A stretch of DNA of 42,047 bases, taken from assembly GCA_003598025.1 (NCBI GenBank), contig QZKH01000003.1:1-42047 (forward strand), in the 5' to 3' direction. The DNA is from Candidatus Omnitrophota bacterium. Its GTDB lineage: Bacteria; Omnitrophota; Gorgyraeia; Gygaellales; Profunditerraquicolaceae. The translations under genes and the position numbers were made by a program. Below the pieces are notes generated by a model, which saw only the letters and a list, made by a program, of their open reading frames with translations, ran no database searches and was not told the DNA's origin. Below are positions 15,933-24,011 of the stretch, one piece after another. Position 1 is the stretch's first letter. Each line of letters starts with the position of its first letter.

Positions 15933-16820
15933 TTGCCTAGATTCTTAATATTCGTTGTATCTATATCTTTACTGTTATGTAGTAATATAAATGTATCTTT
16001 GGCAGCAGACCTGTCTTTCAGGTTGGAACAGTCCAAGATCAAATTAAGTATTCCCGATGGCGCATCAAAATCCGGAGAGATAAAGATCTATAGCCAGTCA
16101 GGCAGCCCGATAAGCCTTAAAGTTTATTTGGAAGATTGGGTATATACCGATATTAATGACGGCTCAAAAGATTTCTATCCTCCCGGAAGCACCCCTTTTT
16201 CTTGCGCGAAATGGATCAATTACAGCCCATCAGAGCTGTTAATCCCTCCTTACGGTATAGGTAAGGTGAATTACACCGTAAATGTCCCTAAGGATGCTGA
16301 GGGCGGCCATTATGCAGTCATGTTTTTTGAGAGCGCTCCCATTCCTCCTGAATTCGGAGGCCCGGAGCAGGGCATTAAATCCGGGGTCGGCCTTGCAATA
16401 AGATTAGGTTCCCTGATCTATATCGAGGTAAAAGATAAATTCAAACGGTCTGTTGAATTTAATAATTTCCAAGTTTCTAATGATATCAAGAATAATTACC
16501 TTTTGATTTCTGCTGATTTAAAAAACACCGGGAACACCGATATCACCACCGCTTCTTCTTACCATATAATTGATTTTAAAGGGGTAGTGCATGCCAGAGG
16601 AGAATTTAATAATGTTTTTATGTTCCCCGGTGATACCGGTATGATAGAAGCTTCCTGGAAGAAGCCTCTTAGTGAAGGTAAATATGATTTAGTCATCACT
16701 ACCGATTTAGGTAAATCTCAGGAAGAGGGCGGGGTAAGCAGGGGGCCTGTTATAGTTAAGGAGACCGAGCTTTATTTAGGACAGGGAGGAGAGGTATTAA
16801 AAGTTGGCCAGCTGCGATAA
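15933..16820 (+). CDS. Exported Ig-like protein, candidate periplasmic chaperone
   Basis: A 295-residue protein with signal peptide (cleavage near SLAA-D). Two beta-rich halves are visible. The first (about 27-150) has features of PapD-like or DUF916-like domains: a G-E-I strand, VYLEDW, a P-rich W-containing loop, then PPYGIGKVNYTVNVP and GGHYAVMFFE. The second (about 165-280) resembles another Ig-like domain (SADLKNTGNTDITT). A fibre-subunit chaperone role is inferred from this and the neighbours. TTG start at 15933 with AGGAAGGAG upstream. A C-terminal tail rather than a membrane anchor is seen. Confidence 0.65.
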   Translation: MPRFLIFVVSISLLLCSNINVSLAADLSFRLEQSKIKLSIPDGASKSGEIKIYSQSGSPISLKVYLEDWVYTDINDGSKDFYPPGSTPFSCAKWINYSPSELLIPPYGIGKVNYTVNVPKDAEGGHYAVMFFESAPIPPEFGGPEQGIKSGVGLAIRLGSLIYIEVKDKFKRSVEFNNFQVSNDIKNNYLLISADLKNTGNTDITTASSYHIIDFKGVVHARGEFNNVFMFPGDTGMIEASWKKPLSEGKYDLVITTDLGKSQEEGGVSRGPVIVKETELYLGQGGEVLKVGQLR

Positions 16821-16859
16821 TATTCTTTCGCTGTCATCTTTCTAGGATTAAATAAACAT

Positions 16860-16886
16860 AAAAGGGATTGAAGGCTGATCCCTTTT
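16860..16886 (+). terminator. Hairpin between chaperone and barrel genes
   Basis: AAAAGGGAT (16860-16868) pairs with ATCCCTTTT (16878-16886) around a 9-nt loop. The downstream tract is only ATTGTTAT, so termination may be partial. It could lower expression of the barrel gene relative to the subunits upstream, as is common in fibre operons. Confidence 0.45.
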
Positions 16887-16904
16887 ATTGTTATATAAGG
16901 TATT

Positions 16905-19700
16905 ATGAAAAATCACCTGACTAAGAAAATAATTATATTTTACATTATTCTTTTCTCGGCATTCTTAATGCCCGTAGCCTCTTTTGCATATTCGCAGATG
17001 CCTGAGTTTCTTTGCGAATTAGGAGTTAATTTTTATAACCAGGGAAGGTATTCCGAGGCTATGCATGAATTCAAGAAGGCCCTGATCATCGACCCTACTT
17101 ATGAGCCCGCCTTAAGATATATCCAGATGATCGAGCAGATGAATATCAAGGATGTAGAATATATCCCGCCAAGCTATGAAAGCCTTGCTACTTCTCATTC
17201 CGGTTCTATAAGAGAGATCCTTGATTTGGTAGAGCTGCAGAGAGATATGATAGAATCTATTGAGTCGGTCAGCAAAAAGACAGAGCCGCTAAGTCCTCAA
17301 ACCTTAGATAGCGTTTTAGAGGAAAGGGTGCTTCCTCCTAAAGTAATTTATCTTGATAATGATTTCAGCAATATCCGCCAGCCTGTTGAGATTATACAGG
17401 GCAATAAAGTTATTATATACGGAAATAATATACAAAGGTTCCTGGTTACCGAACCTGAAATAATTGATGTAGAAAGGGTCAATGCTGACCAGATCATTGT
17501 GACAGGAAAAGGTATCGGGCATACTTATCTGCATATTTGGGATAGTAATGGCAGGTGGACCACGGAGTTCATCGGAGGTTTTCCTCAGCCAAAAGGCGCT
17601 TCTTATGAAGAGATGTTACGCAAAGAAGAAGAAAGCGCAAGAAATTTTAAGCTGCGTTATACTTTAGACTGGTCATCATTTGAATCAGGCAGAAGATTAG
17701 ATAATTTAAACCGTGGTTCTTATTCTTGGGTACATGGCCTTGGTTTTTACGGACCCACGCCATATGGTGATTTTGATTCTTCTGCGGATGTTCGCAGCCT
17801 TAAAAAGAATAGCGATTTAAGCTATGCCACAATCGGTTTAACTAATGGGCAATTCGGCCAATTTAAGGGCTTTAGCATCAGGTTGCTTGATTATATGCCA
17901 TATTTTTCTAATTTAGCGTTTTCAGGGTCTACCCTCAGAGGAGGCTTCTTCAGCTCTCCTGCATTTAACAATAAGTTGAGTTATAGTATTTTCTGGGGCA
18001 GGGAAGGCGGAGGCAGGTACGGTAATCTCTCTCCCTCTTTAACCAAGACAAAGCACTCGTTTATAGACGGCGTTTATGTTGATTATTCTCCGAGCAAAAG
18101 GCAGAATTATAAAGTTACTGCCGTGCACGGCTGGGGTAGGGACAGGGAAGATTATCTTAACAGATATAATTATGATTTATCCAGCACCTGGAATTTTGAT
18201 AAGTGGAATCTTAACTATGAAATAGCCAATGATACAGAAAGATTTGCGCATTTATTAAAATGGAGATTCAGCCAGCAGAAGATAAGCGTTTCGGCAGAAG
18301 CAAGGAATGTCGATGAACGGTATAATAGCATAACCGAAACCGGATGGCACCAGGGTGAGATCGGAGGCCTATTAAATTTAAGCTATTCGCCGACCGATAA
18401 GCTTTCAATGTCATCTTCCCTTGATGTTTACCGGGACAGGCTTTTCCCCTCAGAGGACAATAACAACAGATGGAATGAAGACTTCAGCTGGGGCGCAAAC
18501 TATCAGCTTGATGACGATTCTGCGCTTAATTTAAATTATGATTTGCAAAATCAGCTTGGCCGGCTTTCGCAATACCGCTATCAAAGTTCGGGAGTGGGCT
18601 ATACTAACAAAATCCATTTTATAAAAGATATATCTACATATATGAATTATTATCATCAGGATAATAAGAATTATTCTGCGCCCAGCTCGGATTATATCAA
18701 CGACAGGTTCTTCGCAGGCATGAGATTCAATGTGGTTGGTGAGCTTTATTATTATTTGAATAAGGAAATAAATTTATTACAGGAAAAGTATTATGGTACC
18801 GAAGCCCATCCTCATGCGCTTGAAATGGGGCTGGACTGGTCTAAGCAGATAGGAGCCACTCCTTTTTATGGAATTTTCCGTTTTACTTATAGGGATGAAG
18901 AGGATACTGTATCGAACTTAGGGTTTTTATCAGGAGAGGATTATATAGAAGGCTATAGCGAGTTGAGTTTCAGGCCCGGTGACGGCGGTAAGGAGCTTTA
19001 TGGTTCATGCCGCGTACGTAACGTTTGGGCTGATAAGGATGGTATCGAGAAACGTATAGAAGCTGATTTTAATGCCGGCATGCGTTATTTGTGGGATACT
19101 GGCAGGCGCTGGGATTCTGTGGGCAGTGTCGATGGCTATGTGTTCAAGGATTATAATTCCGATGGCCTGAGGCAGAGGGATGAGCCTCCTGTTGAGGGGG
19201 TAAAAGTATGGGTGGGTAAAGACCGTACGGAAACAACGGATATATTCGGTTATTTTAAGTTTACCGGCGTCAAAGGCAGAAAAGTATTCATCAATTTGGA
19301 TACGACTACAATACAGCCGGGTTTTGTAATAACTGTTCCCGTTACTCAGGACGTCCCGGTAATCCATCATGGAGTAAGCCGTGTGTATTTCGGGATAGTT
19401 TCCAGGTCAGAAATCAGCGGGATTGTATTTGAAGATTCTAATGGCAATGGCCTTTTTGATGTAAAAGAGAAAGGAGTAGAAGGGGTTGTCATAACGCTGG
19501 AAGATGGCAAGAAATCTGTTACCGATAATATCGGAAGGTATTCTTTCCCTAATGCTTCAGCAGGAGAGCATATAGTGGAACTCCATTTGGATAGCCTTCC
19601 GGTCCAATATTTGCCTAAAACATCATTATCTCAGAAGCTATACCTTTTTGAAGGGGTAACTTATCATTATGATATACCGCTGGATAGAATAGAAGGATAG
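16905..19700 (+). CDS. Outer-membrane barrel protein with TPR, secretin-N and SdrD-like domains; usher candidate
   Basis: A 931-residue exported protein. Signal peptide residues 1-28; one TPR-like repeat (about 32-75, GRYSEAMHEFKKALIIDP); a T2SS/T3SS pil_N-like domain (about 145-225, with VEIIQGNKVIIYG and DQIIVTGKGIGHTYLHIWD). Residues 240-730 alternate polar and aromatic residues with repeated tyrosines, as in an outer-membrane beta-barrel. Two C-terminal SdrD-like Ig domains follow at about 739-830 and 835-931, each opening with a DxNxDG/DxNGNG calcium-type loop. A single polypeptide combining these parts is unusual. By position it may export the upstream subunits. Function is inferred. 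Confidence 0.65.
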   Translation: MKNHLTKKIIIFYIILFSAFLMPVASFAYSQMPEFLCELGVNFYNQGRYSEAMHEFKKALIIDPTYEPALRYIQMIEQMNIKDVEYIPPSYESLATSHSGSIREILDLVELQRDMIESIESVSKKTEPLSPQTLDSVLEERVLPPKVIYLDNDFSNIRQPVEIIQGNKVIIYGNNIQRFLVTEPEIIDVERVNADQIIVTGKGIGHTYLHIWDSNGRWTTEFIGGFPQPKGASYEEMLRKEEESARNFKLRYTLDWSSFESGRRLDNLNRGSYSWVHGLGFYGPTPYGDFDSSADVRSLKKNSDLSYATIGLTNGQFGQFKGFSIRLLDYMPYFSNLAFSGSTLRGGFFSSPAFNNKLSYSIFWGREGGGRYGNLSPSLTKTKHSFIDGVYVDYSPSKRQNYKVTAVHGWGRDREDYLNRYNYDLSSTWNFDKWNLNYEIANDTERFAHLLKWRFSQQKISVSAEARNVDERYNSITETGWHQGEIGGLLNLSYSPTDKLSMSSSLDVYRDRLFPSEDNNNRWNEDFSWGANYQLDDDSALNLNYDLQNQLGRLSQYRYQSSGVGYTNKIHFIKDISTYMNYYHQDNKNYSAPSSDYINDRFFAGMRFNVVGELYYYLNKEINLLQEKYYGTEAHPHALEMGLDWSKQIGATPFYGIFRFTYRDEEDTVSNLGFLSGEDYIEGYSELSFRPGDGGKELYGSCRVRNVWADKDGIEKRIEADFNAGMRYLWDTGRRWDSVGSVDGYVFKDYNSDGLRQRDEPPVEGVKVWVGKDRTETTDIFGYFKFTGVKGRKVFINLDTTTIQPGFVITVPVTQDVPVIHHGVSRVYFGIVSRSEISGIVFEDSNGNGLFDVKEKGVEGVVITLEDGKKSVTDNIGRYSFPNASAGEHIVELHLDSLPVQYLPKTSLSQKLYLFEGVTYHYDIPLDRIEG

Positions 19701-19708
19701 CCGAATGT

Positions 19709-20008
19709 TTATCTGTTGTATACTGTTTTTAAGCTCACCATAGCAGCATTATCTGCCATAATAAGCCTCTCGGATACTTGTTGTATAATCTCAGGCTTCA
19801 ATTCAGCTTTAACTTCTTTTACATCCGTTTTTACATCCGCATGCTGACTGGGTGTTTGGTTGTTTGTTGAGGTGTTGTCAGCCGGCGCATTAACGCCCGG
19901 GATTGCCGGTATGGTGCAAGAAACTGAAAATGATATTGCCTCGGCAGATGCTTGAGCAATAAAAAAAGCAAGTAATAATATGGCAGTTAAGAGTGTTATT
20001 TTTTTCAT
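19709..20008 (-). CDS. Small exported protein, 99 residues
   Basis: Not recognised. A clear signal peptide (MKKITLLTAILLLAFF...ASA-E) is followed by a short hydrophobic strand (ISFSVSCTIPAIPGV). A Thr/Asn/Gln-rich linker (residues 44-56) and a charged helical C-terminus come next. AAGGAGG lies 6 bp before ATG 20008. Its start overlaps the stop of the gene upstream (ATGA). It is the second gene of the c-di-GMP riboswitch operon and converges on the barrel gene with 8 bp between stops. A surface or periplasmic role is inferred. Confidence 0.75.
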   Translation of the reverse strand: MKKITLLTAILLLAFFIAQASAEAISFSVSCTIPAIPGVNAPADNTSTNNQTPSQHADVKTDVKEVKAELKPEIIQQVSERLIMADNAAMVSLKTVYNR

Positions 20009-20298
20009 TTCGCGCCTCCTTGATTTGTTCTCCCGTGGCAGGTGAGGACTGACCCCTCTTGCTTCTTGAAAGCATTCAAAATTCTATTTTCAAAATCTTT
20101 TTCAGATTTTATCCCCTGGCCGCTTATGTCCAGATGCTCTACTAAGTCTACCAGCCAGGAAATAAGCCTGGCCCTGGACAGCTTAGCACCCGTAGAGAAG
20201 AGAGCATCTTTGCCGACTTTATCAAGGAAATCTACTTCCTGACGGTTCAAGAATGTTACGACTCTCTGAATTTTTTCTTCCTGGCTCATCGTTTTCAT
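20005..20298 (-). CDS. Small cytoplasmic protein, possible ribbon-helix-helix regulator
   Basis: A 97-residue protein with no signal peptide. Residues about 17-52 read as a short strand, then a helix, then LSRARLISWLVDLVE, reminiscent of ribbon-helix-helix DNA-binding folds. This is a by-eye suggestion only. GAGGTGG precedes ATG 20298; an open frame continues upstream into the terminator but lacks a ribosome site. It is the first gene after the c-di-GMP riboswitch and is translationally coupled to the exported protein. Confidence 0.65.
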   Translation of the reverse strand: MKTMSQEEKIQRVVTFLNRQEVDFLDKVGKDALFSTGAKLSRARLISWLVDLVEHLDISGQGIKSEKDFENRILNAFKKQEGSVLTCHGRTNQGGAK

Positions 20299-20308
20299 TA
20301 TCCACCTC

Positions 20309-20349
20309 AAAAAAATAACCCTGGTTTCTGTTACAGGCAAACCAGGGTT
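20309..20349 (-). terminator. Second tandem intrinsic terminator of the riboswitch leader
   Basis: On the - strand an 11-bp stem (20339-20349 with 20317-20327, arm AACCCTGGTTT) is followed by ATTTTTTT. It lies between the first terminator and the gene at 20298, so a polymerase that passes the first meets another. Confidence 0.85.
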
Positions 20350-20380
20350 AAAAAAAAGCCCTAAAGGCCATCTTTAGGGT
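20350..20380 (-). terminator. First intrinsic terminator, riboswitch expression platform
   Basis: On the - strand, CCCTAAAG (20379-20372) pairs with CTTTAGGG (20366-20359), followed by eight T. It starts just after the aptamer, as expected for a transcriptional riboswitch. Confidence 0.85.
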
Positions 20381-20384
20381 TTCT

Positions 20385-20482
20385 ACGCCTTTTGGTAACC
20401 CCGCTATCCCGAGTTATATCAGGACCGGAAGCTTTGCGTCCCAGCATTACTGCTAGTTTGCCTTTATCACTAGGTACTCCTA
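20385..20482 (-). promoter_or_regulatory. Cyclic di-GMP-I riboswitch (GEMM-I)
   Basis: Read on the - strand, the aptamer shows AAAGGCAAAC, a hairpin AGCA-GTAA-TGCT with a GNRA tetraloop, GGGACGCAAAGC, TCCGG, and AGCGGGGTTACC. These are the conserved blocks of the GEMM-I class in correct order. Ligand binding in such switches changes the fate of a downstream terminator; two lie directly after it. Whether c-di-GMP turns the operon on or off cannot be decided by eye. Confidence 0.92.
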
Positions 20483-20494
20483 ATTGTCAATTAA

Positions 20495-20522
20495 AGTATA
20501 ACATAAAATTAGCAAATTTCAA
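20495..20522 (-). promoter_or_regulatory. Promoter for the c-di-GMP riboswitch operon
   Basis: On the - strand TTGAAA (20522-20517) and TATACT (20500-20495) are 16 bp apart. The predicted start is about 20488, immediately before the aptamer. Confidence 0.7.
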
Positions 20523-20573
20523 GGGGGTAAATTTACATTTTTATAAATTTACCATTTTGTGAAATGGGGATAT

Positions 20574-23500
20574 TTATGTTAAAAATGCTTCTATTTTGTC
20601 AATTTTATTGGAGCGGATTTGAGAAGCAAAAGGAGAGGTTATAATATTCGAGCGGATTTCAACGATTTTTTTCCCGTTAGAGTAAAGGATGATACTTTTT
20701 ACTTGCGCGCCTCCTTTACCAAAAGTATCTTTTTTATTTTTATTATAGTAAGTGATATTTGTTTTGCTTAGGAAATTGAAAACATAATAACCGTTCTTAT
20801 CAAAAAGCCAGCCAGGTAGTATGGGCTCAAGGCGCAGGTTTAAATTCTTATTATTGTCTAAGAAGAAAGGCTCCTTACCGATACTCATTATTAACCAAAT
20901 ATTGATAAGCTCAACTGTGGAACCTGAAAGCCTGGCGACAAAGCCATTCCCATGCAATCTTTTATCCGGAAAGGCGCTGCTTACGATGAATGAAGAGTTT
21001 TCCAGTACGCTTCTGCCATATCGTTCCGGGTCCTGAAAGGGTATAAATACATTCTTAAAATCCCGGTAGAATTCATCATAAAAACCATTTTTCATCATTT
21101 CAAGCAGATATTTATATTCCATATGCAGCCAAATAGACTCATTTTCAAGCCAACCGGGATTAAAAACCCTGCATCTGCCGATTTCTTCAGGCATAGATTC
21201 AAGGGATGCAGTTACTTTATACATCTTTAGTTTTTTGTCAAACAACCCGCTTTTTTTAACTGACTCGATAAGAGCTAAAGCATCGTTTCTATTCTCGGCT
21301 AATCTTAGTGCGTGCATCTGGCCTTCAAGAAACAAAGGTAACGGCTTCTGTGTGAATTTTATTGGTTTAAAGCCGTTATCTTTTAAAGGGGTAAAATTAA
21401 CAACTTCGTTTATAAAGTAGGAATTTATTAATTTTGATTTCTTATCTTTTGCTTTTAAACAAGCATCATTGATTTTCTTCAGGAAGTTTTCGATTATCTC
21501 CAGGATCTTTTGTCTCTCGATCTCCACTTCTTTCCCGCTGAATCCGAGCTTAGTAAGCTCTCTGTAACTTTCTTTGGCAGTAGTTGCCATATCCCAATAG
21601 CTATAATCCTTGTCAGCTGAGTTATCTTGGAAGTAAGCAGATATGAGGCCGTTTATCGTTGAAATAAATTCCCAGATTTCTTGAGTCAGGGCCAGTCTGT
21701 CTACAGAGCTCTTATTAAGTACGGTTATTATAAATAAAGCCAATCTTTTTACTTCAAAAGTTTCGCATGAAGATGAGCCAAACAGCGCAGGCAGGCCGTT
21801 CAGCGAGTCGAACCAATTCGGTTTATCAGCTTCCATTTCGATGCCTACGCCGAAAGGATCAAGAGAGGATGTTTTGTTCACTAAGAGGCATAATAATTTA
21901 TTTATGAGTGTAGTCTTGTGGATCTCTCCTTTACCATAGTTGTTTCTTGCTAGATTCGGAAATTCGCCCCTTTTACGTATGAGTTCCTTTTTGTATGTAT
22001 CTGCAGCTATAGAATGCAGCTGTTTGCAAAGCCCGTTTCTTAATATGTATTTTTCGGACCTGGGCTTGACGACTTCAGTATTATCAAAATATGTAAATAT
22101 TCTTTTCTTAAAAATCAACTCTTCGAGGTTTTCAGGGAACACGCCGAGATAGTTTTCTAAAAGGTCAAGATTATAATGCCAATGGTCTATCCAGAAACCT
22201 TCTCCGTGTTCGGCTTCCTGGAGTTTAGTACAGTAAGATAATAAATTAGCCAAGAATTCGTCGTAAGAGACTCTTAATTTGATATTATTCTCATGTAAAT
22301 ACAAAATTATATCTCCGGGAGAAAAATTTGAGCTTAATAATTGAAGTATCTGGCTGGTTTTATTGCTTTCGGTTATGTTTTGTAAATAAGATTTTAATCC
22401 GTCTTTAGAGTCAAGGCAGAAAACAGAGCCTTTTACTACCAGGGGATTGAAGCCGTCTGTTTGGATCAAATTCAAGAAAGTAGTAATATTTTCTTCTCCG
22501 ATACCCGGATAAAGCCAGCTGTCACACCTGCGGTTTTGATTTACATCTCTGTAATTACCGTTTCCTTGGGAAAAATATGTAGGATGCAAATGAAACCTGT
22601 TATAGTCCCTTTCAAGGTCGCCGTGCTTTCTTGAGTAGATATAAAAAAGCGAGTCAGTTTTCTTGGATTTAAATAACGCAGGGTACCCGCCGCGGAGGAT
22701 ATTATCAAGATATGTTTGTTTCACGTAGAGATTAAATTCCCTGGATGAACTTTTAGTGTTAACGTTGTCTTGCAGTTCATTTATTATCTTCTGGTTTTCT
22801 TCCTTTTTTGCCTCGAGATATCCGGGTTTTGTCATTCTGGATATGTTTGCGTTTAGGATATCCTTGCTGCGCATGTATCCAAAGACGCTATAGAAAGATT
22901 TTTCCTTGCCCCCGGCTAATTCGATTTTGGCCGTAAATAATGCTGAAGGAGTTTTACTGTATACTTCGTTATTATTTATTTTTTCTGGCTTATCATTTTT
23001 CAGGAATCCGGCAGGATAAGAAAAGTCGGTATTATCGTTGAAAATAACAGCCGGGTCTACGATTGTGTCTAAAAGAGTTGCTTTAGTTTTACTATTTTCA
23101 TAATGGAATGAAACGCAGAAATTACCTTCTTTTATATGAATTACCTCAGGCCTGTCTGTCGGATCTACTGTCAGCCTGTAAAAAGGAGCTTTGTTTTCAG
23201 TGTTTTCAGCCCTCATCCAGGCTTCAATCGTGCGGCCCAGCTTTTTCAGGAAAAAATTGTTCGTGCCATAAGGTATGATTTGGGGAAGGCCGTCTGCGAT
23301 GTGTAGCGATTGTTTTTTTCCGGTGGTGTTTCTGACTGTAATAATCCTGGCCAGTCCTGCAAAGCTATCTTGCGGAATGGTAAAATAATCGATCATTATA
23401 TGCAACCCAAGTGTTTTGTTGACTTCTTCGAGCCTTAAGCCGGAGCTTGATATAAGCATTTTATTTGAAAGATCAAAGCCTATATTTGCCGCACCGTTAT

Positions 23501-23813
23501 GGAAAGGTTCATAGAATACTGTTTTGCCGGACTTGCTGGTTTTTAAAAAAGTGCGAAACCCGCAGGATGAGACAAACTGCCAGCTTTTGTTGGCAGGGAA
23601 GAATTCAAGGATTGCGTTATCTTTGTCTTTAGTGCCGAAACTGCTTATGCATTGGCCCCTGTTTACATAAAAAACCCACATCGGGATGCCATACTTTCCG
23701 GCAATTCCGGGGAAGAAATTGGCAAAAGGACGCGAAAAGTTATAGTTCTCTATGACGAATTCGCCATTTTCGGTAAGTTGGTATTTTGGTTTTCTTGCGG
23801 TGTTTTTCTTCAT
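20574..23813 (-). CDS. Large GH94-like / cellobiose-phosphorylase-like enzyme
   Basis: A 1079-residue cytoplasmic protein without signal peptide. The N-terminal 330 residues look beta-rich. The centre has LERDYNRFHLHPTYFSQG, NYRDVNQNRRCDSW and GEGFWIDHWHYNLDLLENYL, and the C-terminal third resembles an alpha-helical toroid with a beta cap. These features fit large proteins usually annotated as cellobiose phosphorylase-related. The substrate cannot be named. GGAG lies 6 bp before ATG 23813. It is the only large gene on the - strand. Its 3' end leaves about 80 bp to the riboswitch promoter. Confidence 0.55.
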   Translation of the reverse strand: MKKNTARKPKYQLTENGEFVIENYNFSRPFANFFPGIAGKYGIPMWVFYVNRGQCISSFGTKDKDNAILEFFPANKSWQFVSSCGFRTFLKTSKSGKTVFYEPFHNGAANIGFDLSNKMLISSSGLRLEEVNKTLGLHIMIDYFTIPQDSFAGLARIITVRNTTGKKQSLHIADGLPQIIPYGTNNFFLKKLGRTIEAWMRAENTENKAPFYRLTVDPTDRPEVIHIKEGNFCVSFHYENSKTKATLLDTIVDPAVIFNDNTDFSYPAGFLKNDKPEKINNNEVYSKTPSALFTAKIELAGGKEKSFYSVFGYMRSKDILNANISRMTKPGYLEAKKEENQKIINELQDNVNTKSSSREFNLYVKQTYLDNILRGGYPALFKSKKTDSLFYIYSRKHGDLERDYNRFHLHPTYFSQGNGNYRDVNQNRRCDSWLYPGIGEENITTFLNLIQTDGFNPLVVKGSVFCLDSKDGLKSYLQNITESNKTSQILQLLSSNFSPGDIILYLHENNIKLRVSYDEFLANLLSYCTKLQEAEHGEGFWIDHWHYNLDLLENYLGVFPENLEELIFKKRIFTYFDNTEVVKPRSEKYILRNGLCKQLHSIAADTYKKELIRKRGEFPNLARNNYGKGEIHKTTLINKLLCLLVNKTSSLDPFGVGIEMEADKPNWFDSLNGLPALFGSSSCETFEVKRLALFIITVLNKSSVDRLALTQEIWEFISTINGLISAYFQDNSADKDYSYWDMATTAKESYRELTKLGFSGKEVEIERQKILEIIENFLKKINDACLKAKDKKSKLINSYFINEVVNFTPLKDNGFKPIKFTQKPLPLFLEGQMHALRLAENRNDALALIESVKKSGLFDKKLKMYKVTASLESMPEEIGRCRVFNPGWLENESIWLHMEYKYLLEMMKNGFYDEFYRDFKNVFIPFQDPERYGRSVLENSSFIVSSAFPDKRLHGNGFVARLSGSTVELINIWLIMSIGKEPFFLDNNKNLNLRLEPILPGWLFDKNGYYVFNFLSKTNITYYNKNKKDTFGKGGAQVKSIILYSNGKKIVEIRSNIITSPFASQIRSNKIDKIEAFLT

Positions 23814-23839
23814 TTCCGGCTCCGGGATACTGTTTTATT

Positions 23840-23867
23840 ATTTTACAGTTTTTTGCCGAATTGTCCA
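23840..23867 (-). promoter_or_regulatory. Promoter for the large GH94-like gene
   Basis: On the - strand TGGACA (23867-23862) and TAAAAT (23845-23840) are 16 bp apart, each one mismatch from consensus. It lies about 27 bp ahead of ATG 23813. Confidence 0.5.
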
Positions 23868-23878
23868 TAGAAAAATAT

Positions 23879-23958
23879 ATTGGTTCATGGTTCATAGTTC
23901 ATAGTTCATAGAAGTATTCATATGTCTCTGAACCGTCAACCATGAACAATGAACCAAT
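23879..23958. repeat. Inverted repeat with TTCATAG tandem units
   Basis: The left arm (23879-23900) and right arm (23938-23958) are near-complementary, ATTGGTTCAT against ATGAACCAAT and beyond. Within the left side a 7-bp unit repeats four times: TTCATGG then TTCATAG three times (23884-23911). It lies between divergent genes. A long hairpin could form; there is no coding capacity. Confidence 0.8.
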
Positions 23959-23970
23959 GCCCCTTTTTGT

Positions 23971-23999
23971 TTGACTTTTCCGATAAAGGATGTTATTAT
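23971..23999 (+). promoter_or_regulatory. Promoter for the gatCAB operon
   Basis: TTGACT (23971-23976) and TATTAT (23994-23999) are 17 bp apart. The predicted start is near 24006, only a few bases before ATG 24012. No ribosome site is visible, so the gatC message may be nearly leaderless. Confidence 0.6.
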
Positions 24000-24011
24000 T
24001 AATCTCTATTT

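Noticed and set aside
20299-20340. Longer N-terminus for the 97-residue protein
   Set aside because: It would run through the second terminator stem and lacks a ribosome site; GAGGTGG precedes ATG 20298.
23884-23911. Short tandem repeats as a possible CRISPR array
   Set aside because: Units are 7 bp with no spacers, and no cas genes are present in the window.
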